From: Ectobius pallidus | Lineage: Eukaryota > Arthropoda > Insecta > Blattodea > Ectobiidae | DNA length: 64,000 nucleotides | Assembly: GCA_964059195.1 (NCBI GenBank) | Contig: CAXKWD010000001.1 | Coordinates: 156,662,532 to 156,726,531, forward strand | Reading direction: 5' to 3' | In this document: piece by piece, positions 29,901 to 38,900 of the stretch | Layout of the letters: each line of letters begins with the position of its first letter | Position numbering within the stretch: the stretch's first letter is position 1 | Program-made: the position numbers and the translations under genes | Notes under the pieces: generated by a model | Database searches by the model: none | The model's input: the letters and a program-made list of their open reading frames with translations, nothing else | What the model was told of the DNA's origin: nothing

Positions 29901-32900
29901 AGACACTGCACGTCACTTGTGTTTGGGTGGGTCACCACGGTGACCAAGTGTGAATACTCCCATTTAAAGTCACCGGTGACCGTCACAAGTGACCCAATGT
30001 GAAAAGAGCCTAACAAACTCTCAATGACATCATCATCGTTATAGTATATCAAGTAGCAAACAAAGGCCGAGTTGGGACTGAGGCCGTTAAAATAAACAGT
30101 TTTAAATAACACACAGTACGATATGGAACAGCAGGCTGGTCCGTCCAGAGATTTCTAACATAAAGATAAATATTAATTATTACAGGAAGTTAGTAACAGT
30201 GAAGTTTTCTAATATAGTAATAGAAGAATTGAGTCAATTTTTGTGACACTTACTTCAGAGGACTCAAGTGAAATAAGTGTCACAAAAATTGACTCAATTC
30301 TTATATTACTATAAACATACATACTCGTAAATGTAAACGTTGATATTATTGTTGCATGAACTTATGAACACTCCTCCTCCATTAGCAAGCCACACCCTGG
30401 TAATGGCACATACTAATGACATTAACCAATCACGTTTTGTCACATGATGTGAATTTTCCACAAACTCTCTGAGAGTTCTCCTCCCCTTTGTTTTGAACAG
30501 GAGCAAACTAGCCTGAGACAGATTTCAGAATGAAATGGAAGTTCTACTGGATGGCAGTTCTACTGGAGGCTGAGGTCAGGACTGAAGACTTGGAACATGC
30601 TGGTCATTTAGGCCTGTCACACACATATTTAGGGATGGGAGTGATCTGTTTTGGTTCACTTTGTCCATCACAAATCCCATACTGATGGATTAAAGATCAA
30701 ACCATAGCCTCCAGAGTGAGTTCTGGCATAAGCACTGATTCAGAAAACCTTCCAAATAAATAAATTACTTTTATTTTTACAACAACAACAAATCACATTT
30801 ATACAGATCTATGAGCTTGAGAGCAACAGTACAAACTCCTAAACAAATATTATTTTGTGTGCCAAGCAAGTGCAGCATGTTCCCTTTTAAGAGTATTTAC
30901 TTATTTTCAACCTGCTGCTATGCAATACTGCACTATACTACTGTATAATATATATATAGAAAAGTGCTTTTTTTAAAAATAGGTTTACTGGTACTCTGTC
31001 ATTGGCAAAATCCTTATACCAATAATATTACAGTAATTCTTTCATGTGGATTCAACAAGACAAAAAACTGTCATTAAATCTGATCAAAGCAACGTTAAGT
31101 AGGAATTCCTATCACCTCATCTCATACCAAGTACTGGTAAGCCGAAATTTAAAGTGAAATTAGTTAAATAATGTAGGCCTACTTACATTACATTAGCTTT
31201 TAAATCATGATTAACTCGAAGCTGCTGTTCATCTTCAAATGTTCTTCCTTGCTCTTTGTGTTGGTTTTGCCTTTCAGGAATGAGGTAAAGACAATAAAAA
31301 AATAGAAGCGGATTGATCAGCTTACTGAACATAAGCATTCTCAAGGTCTTCAGAAGAAGAGAAGCTCTTGTTGGAATGCTAATAAATATTTTCCAGAAGC
31401 CTCATTCATATTCACCAGTAGCATGAGTCTTTGGTAAAAAATTAAGTGTATTTTTAAAATATACTAAACATTTTTAGTTTATGAGTGAACGTACTGACTG
31501 TACTGACAGAAAAAAAGCACTGTATTGTCTATATACAGGGTGTATCATAATTAATAGTGCAAACTGAAATGGTTGAAAGTATATGATAACAGAAGCAAAA
31601 AAGTTCCAGCAAACAAGCAGTTTGCAACATGTTCTCTCCTGTTCCAAAACCACCAGTGGAATGGAACTGGAAGATGAAATAAACAATGGTAGCGACAATC
31701 TAACAGATCATGAAGATCACAAAGAAAGTGATTACCAGGGCCCGGATTCTAATGACATGTCATCTTTTTATTGATGCTGCATAGACATTGCTAACTTGTA
31801 GATAAATCCTAATCATGGTCTCTAGATTACAGAAATACATTTTTATTAGGTCATTTTTTGTCATTTTATGCAATTTTATATTTTTAGGGCATTTATTTCA
31901 ATTTCAGGTCATTATTTTGTCATTTTTGTGTAATTTGCTTCCTTATTTGGTCATTTTCTTACATTTACATTGAGTGTATTAACTTTCTTTTCGTCTCTAG
32001 CGGTGCTGTCTTTGGAGTGATGTCTGTTTAATGCAAGAAGAAAAAATTTGGCATAAAATGTTGTCATGTCTCAGTCGGAAATAAGAATCAAAGAAACAAA
32101 AAAATGTTGTATTATATTACTATTGTTATTAGATTTACTTGGCACCAGAGTATGCCACCTGCTTGGATTTGAGAGTGCAAACTACTGTTTACCCTCAATA
32201 AACAACAATATGATCCGGCAGACCACAAAAGGAAATGCCGAATTTCGACTCACCAGTGCCTCAGTGCCAGTATAAATTTCCGTGAGAAAAGAACATTCAC
32301 AACATTACAGCTATTTACAGTTTTTAGAATTATGTACAAACTAGTCTATAACTTTGTGTGTACAGTAATAATATTTTATAAATAAAATACCAGATTTTAG
32401 GTCATTTTTTATAATTATTAAGTCATTTTCTTTAAAATTTAGGGTCATTTTATAGGTCATTTTTCAAACAATTTTAGGTCATCAGAATCCGGGCCCTGGT
32501 GATTACACACCATCTACATCATGGCTACAACCACAGCCATTATTACAGGGTCATTCCATATGAAATCGTCCAAATTTTTAAAAAATGGTTGCATGCCCAT
32601 TTTAGAAAAAAATAACTTTTTGTATATGAGTTCATACATGTTTCAAGATATCAAAACAAGTTTTCAAAAAAATCTTGTGTCCTTGGTTTCCCAGGGGTGT
32701 CCATTTTTCAATCCTGGCGTAACACATTTTTTGCGAATATAGCTGATTACGAATATTTTCATAACTCAACAACCATAATAGTTAGAAATTTGAATTATGA
32801 ACCATTTTGTAACTATTGAAGCGTACTTTCAGAAATAGTTTATTGTTTTCTTCAACACAAAATTTTTCATATGAAAATATGAGTTTGAAATTCGGGTAAA

Positions 32901-35900
32901 TTTTTCCAAAACAATCACTTTTTGGACCAAATTTTATATGAGAAGGAAGTGATTGTAAACGTTCAAATTTTTGTTATGTTCAAACCTACATGTGATTTGT
33001 CTGTGAGGAAAAAATCATGGTCTAAAAATACATCCCTTATTTCTAAACTGGCCTCGAATATTAGCGTTTTTCAGATTTTGACTACTTTTGGGCTTAAATA
33101 TCTCTGGTGGGTACCCTTCAAAAAATCTGAAAAATTGCATAAAAGAGGCCTTTCATGTCAGTTACTCACAGTTAAAATTTCTATTTCTTGATTCAACTCC
33201 TTCTATTAATTTTATAGAACTGAAATATCACACTTTTTAGGGTAGCATATTTGGGAGAAACTACATATAACTCAACAACCATAAGAGTTAGAAATTTGAA
33301 TTATGAATCATTTTATAACTATTGAAGCTTGCTTTCAGAAATATTTTATTGTTTTCTTCAACACAACATTTTTCATATGAAAATATGAGTTTGAAATTCG
33401 GGCAAATTTTTCCAAAAAAATAACACTTTGGACAAAATTTTATATGAGAAGGAAGTGATTGTAAACGTTCAAATTTTTTTTATGTTCAAACCTGTATGTC
33501 ATTTGTCTGTGATAAAAAATCAGGGTCTAAAAATAAATCCCTTATTTCTAAATTGGCCTCAAATATTAGGGTTTTTCTGATTTTGACTACTTTTTGGCTC
33601 AAATATCTCTGATGGGTACCCTTCAAAAAATCTAAAAAATTGCATAATAGAAGCCTTATATGTGCCTAACACACAGTTAAAATTTCTATTTCTAGAAACA
33701 ACTCCTTCTATTAATTTTATAGAACTGAAATATGACACTTTTTAGGGTAGCGTATTTGGGAGAAACTACATAATATGTGATTGTGTGATATTTCAACTCT
33801 ATAAAATCAATAGAAAGAGTTGTTTCTAGACATAGAAATTTTAACTATGAGTTCGGCACATGAAAGGCTTCTATTATGCAATTTTTCAGATCTTTTGAAG
33901 GGTATCCATCAGAGATATTTAAGCCCAAAAATAGTCAAAATCTGAAAAACGATAATATTTGAGGTCAGTTTAGAAATAAGGGATGTATTTTTAGACCCTG
34001 ATTTTTCCCCCACATACAAATCACATGCAGGTTTGCACATAAAATGTTTTTGAGTGTTTACAATCACTTCCTTCTCATATAAAATTTTGCCCAAAAAGTT
34101 ATTTTTTTTTTTAAATTTACTCGAATTTCAAACACATATTTTAATATGAAAATTTGTGTGTTGATGAAAACAAACTATTTCTGAAAGCAAGCTTCAATAG
34201 TGATAAAATGATTCATAATTCATATTTGTAACTCTTATGGTTGTTGAGTTGTATGTAGTTTTTCTCAAATTCGCTACCCTAAAAAGTGTGATATTTCAGT
34301 TCTATAAAACTAATAGAAGGAGTTGAATCAAGAAATAGAAATTTAACTGTGAGTTAGGGACATGAAAGGCTTCTTTTATGCAATTTTTCAGATTTTTTGA
34401 AGGGTACTCACCAGAGATATTTAAGCCCAAAAGTAGTAAAAATCTGAAAAACGCTAATATTCGAGGCCAGTTTAGAAATAAGGGATGTATTTTTAGACCA
34501 TGATTTTTTCCTCACAGACAAATCACATGTAGGTTTGAACATAACAAAAATTTGAACGTTTACAATCACTTCCTTCTCATATAAAATTTGGTCCAAAAAG
34601 TGATTGTTTTGGAAAAACTTACCCGAATTTCAAACTCATATTTTCATATGAAAAATTTTGTGTTGAAGAAATCAATGAAGTATTTCTGAAAGTACGCTTT
34701 AATAGTTACAAACTGGTTCATAATTCAAATTTCTAACTATTATGGTTGTTGAGTTATGAAAATATTCGTAATCAGCTATATTCGCAAAAAATGTGTTACG
34801 CCAGGATTGAAAAATGGACACCCCTGGAAAACCAAGAACACAAGATTTTTTTGAAAACTTGTTTTGATATCTTGAAACATGTATGAACTCATATACAAAA
34901 AATTATTTTTTTCTAAAATGGTCATGCAACCACTGTTGGATGATTTGGCATGGAATAACCCTACAGGCAGAATTGAACAATCTTGTGAGAGATGTAATTC
35001 TTTCAGAAAGACAAGCAGAATTTCTTGGGCCTCACCTTCCAAGAAAAAACCTACTACAACCAAACACCAGTATATCATTCTGTGAAGAACAGCTTGGTCT
35101 ATCCTTCTAGGAATGCAGACTGGTTACACAAAATACTGCTGTTCTTGTGTCACTGGGAAAATAGGGCAAAGAAAAACCATTATTTAGTCAAACAGTGGCC
35201 TTTGAAAGCTTCAATCCTGGGGGAAAATGTGTACCATGAATCCCTTGTTGACAAAGACAGCATCCTGTTACTACCACTCCATCTGATATTGGGCTTTATG
35301 AAGAATTTTGTGGTCAAAGATGGCCGGGGTTTTCAATTTTTAATGTCTAGATATTTCCTGCGATTAGTACTACAAAAATTAAGGAAGGCATTTTCAATGG
35401 ACCTCAGATTTGTGACTCGATGAAAGACAATACCTTTGAAACACTGTTGACAGATAATGAGACATCAGCTTGGCTTGCCTTAAAAAATGTACACAACAAT
35501 TTCTTGCGAAACGTCATGTCTGAGAATTACAGGGAACTGACGGAACATATGCTGGGCTATTACAAGACGACATGTCCCTGAAATTATATTTCCTTCATTC
35601 TCACTTGGATTTTTTTTCCCGCCTAAACTTGGAGATGTAAGTGACGAGAATGGCGAGTGATTTCGTAAAGATATTTCTGCCATGGAAAAAATATATAAAG
35701 CGGATTACTGCTGGACATTTCTACAAGAAGTTTTACATCCAGCCACAAATGGAATGTTTCCAGAAAGTTTCTAAAGTGTAAGTACATTTCAAGCTTTCTT
35801 GTACTATTTTTGTTTTTTAATAGGCCTATAAAAATTAATTTTGTTACATGATCTGCTATTTATTCAGCTATAGGTTCCTCCTGTAGGCTTACTGTAATGG

Positions 35901-38900
35901 AGTCATTTCCATGTGTCATGAAGGTTGCTACTTTGATTTTTACTAATTAAAATGTATCGCTAACTACAATGAGTCCCACGCAAAAGTTGGCTAATAACGC
36001 GGGTTTCTGCATCGCGGCGGGCACGGCTCCAACTCCCAAGCAATCGGGTGAAATATCGACGCTAATAAAGCCGCAATCAGTGTAATGATTCAGGTTCTCA
36101 TATTTACCGTTAAAATTACAATGAAAATAACCACGTACCTTATCACAAGAGATGTTTGAAATGTTCTCCTCTTGCATACGCACAATACTGGCACCTTTTT
36201 AGGGAATTTTCTTTCATGCGCGTAAGTTCAGCTTCCGAGATAGAGTTAATTTCTCTTCTAATGTTCTAATGTGTGGGGAATTGACCTATACACTTTACTT
36301 TTCAAGTTCCTCATAAATAATAGTCACATAGGCTACTGTTAGAAGAACTTTAAAACAGTATCACAAGAGAAATTAACTCTATCTTGGAAGCTGAACTTAC
36401 GCGCGTGAAAGAAAATTCCCTAAAAAGGTGCCAGTGTTGTGTGGATGCAAGAGGAGAACATTTCCAACATTTCTTGTGATGAGGTACGTAGTTATTTTGA
36501 TAGCAATTTTTACCGAACGCAGCTTTATTAGCGTAGATATTTCACCCGATCGCTCGGGAGTGACACAGAAACCCACGTCACTGGCCAACTCTTCCGTGGG
36601 ACTCACTGTATATGAAATATAAGCTAGGTGACACATGTGGCATATCGTTTCCACAAAAATTGGTATGTGATGGTTCTTTTCGTACGTGATGGTACTTTTC
36701 TGATTTCATTTTCTTAATCAGCGTACATGTGAATTGGTAAAGAACGTCTACTTTCATTTTGCGGCAAGACAGAAAGTTCAAATTTGTTGCACATGTATTT
36801 ATTACATGTTTCACAAATTATTTCAGGCTTTACAAAATGATTTGCACCCAAAAGAGCAAAATGCTCTGGCTAAGATGCAGTTCAATTCCAAAATTTTCTG
36901 ACACATTTACTATCAGTGCGTTTCTTTTTAAAGCGGAGCTAAAGCGCTTTACGAGTGATGCATCAAAACCGTTTCTTTTTACATTTTGCTGCAGCTCCGC
37001 TTTACCCCCACTCTACCTACCCGTGCAGCGAACTCAAATCTCGCTTTACGACTGCTGCATGGTTTCGCTGCAAACTGTCATGGCGGACTAGGTGATCATC
37101 GAAAATTTCCTTGATGGATTTAACATCATTGTTCAAATTCCCAAGTACGAACGCCTTTTTCAGCACAGTTAGTATCATGTGATTTTACCTGTACATCATA
37201 TAGTACAATAATTATTTATTGCCATCCCGGCATAACTGTTATTTGCACGTGTTTTAACCATGTTAGAGGGATGTAAACATTGCCGGTCTCATTGAGCAAG
37301 CTGTCAGCTGATCAACTTTGCCGTTCTTTTTTGTCTGCAGCGGTCGTCAATCACTCGTGCATCACTCGTAAAGCGCTTTACAGGTTTGCTTTAAAAAGAA
37401 ATGCACTGTAAGATATGTCTATGCTGAATCAAATGAAGAATGCCGAAAGAGAGCAACTGAAAAGAAATTTATCCCACAGTAGCCTATGTCTCTCCGTTAT
37501 GAGTTGGTAAGCAAACATAAAGCAACTAACCTCGCTTGCTGCTGCATCCTGGGGGATCCCACTGGGGCACATTTTTAATGACAGCTTCCACAGCTTGTCC
37601 AGCAGCTATACGAGTCTCCCAGGCAGGACTGTGCAGGTAGGTGGTGATGCGTGATAGTAGATGGTGTAGTTCATGAGGGTGCAAGCGTTGCACTTCTCCA
37701 AGCTGTCTGGCTGCTGCACGACGTGTCACTCCTGACGACCCCGTCTCCAGCAGCACAAATAAACGATCCAATCTGTAAACATACCTCTATTATAAGAACT
37801 CTCATAATGTAGCTATACAGCACGATCCTACTGAATCAACACATTCATAGCTGCAACAAAGGTAAATTTCCTATTTTTGTGTAAATATTCTAAGACACGA
37901 CTCATGACCCCCCCCCCCCCCAAAAAAAAATGCATCCTTCCAAAGCAGATCTTTAATGCAAGCCAAACTGATGATCCCGATTTCAGTAATTTATTGGATA
38001 GAATCTAATAAATGTAGCCTACATATTGTGTGAAGTTTGTTTCAAGAACAATTTTCCAGGCTTATAGGATAGTGGGGTTTGATTTCCCAATGTTATGCTG
38101 GTGACTGCATTCTGCATCCTCAGGGGTCCTCTGTCTACAACAGTCAGCAGTGAACTGAGGTGGGTCTCACTGTTGCTCCTATTTATACATGTGGCGGTGT
38201 GCTCTCTGCAATAAAAACTCATTGTTGATATGACAGCATGTAGGAAGACTTTTGATTGGATGTTGGTGACTTGATTTCTCCTGGGCATCTGGAAAACTGT
38301 TCTAATAATTACAATGCTAGCCGTGAAAGCCTAAGCTGTTAGATAATTATATTGGATGGCATAGCGGCAATGAGTTATGGAAAGGAAGAAAGTCCTACAA
38401 GTCCGGCATTTGCCTCTGCAAAGGAAGAAACCATGAAAACCTTAAGACAAATTGGCCGGCCCTGAGGTTTGAACCCAGGATCTCTGCCAACTCACAGGTA
38501 TACTGGTACTGCACTTTAAAACAAAGTTTCCTTGTTACTATGGGAAACAAAAGGACAGCATTGTTCAAATTGTGTTCTGATATTGTGCAATGAAGTCGTA
38601 CTTAGTTAGTTTATCACACAAACTGTCAAATGCATGGGAAAAATAGTTTGGGGTTGCCCCAATAGCTCCACCACAACTCACTAAGGGAACCCACCTGGGA
38701 AGGAGGGGTTTAGGGTGGGTAGTAACTATAAACAGACATCTAGTGGCTGCCATCTAGTAGCAAGAAGATGAAAATAGGGAAAAGTTAAATAATATTTCTC
38801 TTGTCTCTCTTTTTCTCCTCTTTCCTCCCTTTCTCTCACTTATTCTTCACCCTACTAACCTGTTTGGGACCTTTTCCTAATCGTAAATTTTCGCATTGAG

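Larger units (their letters stand above)
28364..30011. mobile_element. TIR element with subterminal GTCACAAGTGACC repeats
   Basis: The ends AGGATCTTTTCACACTGGG and CCCAATGTGAAAAGAGCCT are inverted copies. The right side (29805-30005) repeats GGTGACCGTCACAAG-GACCCA several times in both orientations. The interior contains a Penelope-like fragment and a TA-flanked MITE that arrived later. No clear target duplication and no transposase. Confidence 0.55.
31577..35775 (+). pseudogene. Decayed multi-copy ORF, interrupted by two transposons
   Basis: Coding-like pieces at about 31577-31735, 32507-32547 and 34966-35765 become continuous when the two inserted elements are ignored. They resemble a large uncharacterised protein family found in many copies in arthropod genomes. 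Telling motifs are [16 protein letters not shown] near 35000, [20 protein letters not shown] near 35210 and [14 protein letters not shown] near 35290. Frameshifts and stops occur after about 35100, and a middle segment appears to be deleted. Whether the family is a transposon protein or a retroposed cellular gene I cannot tell. In BTAF1 intron 2. Confidence 0.55.

Noticed and set aside
32922..34596. Repeated open frames containing [19 protein letters not shown]
   Set aside because: They recur only because the palindromic element's units repeat; the composition is that of AT-rich non-coding DNA and there is no known protein.
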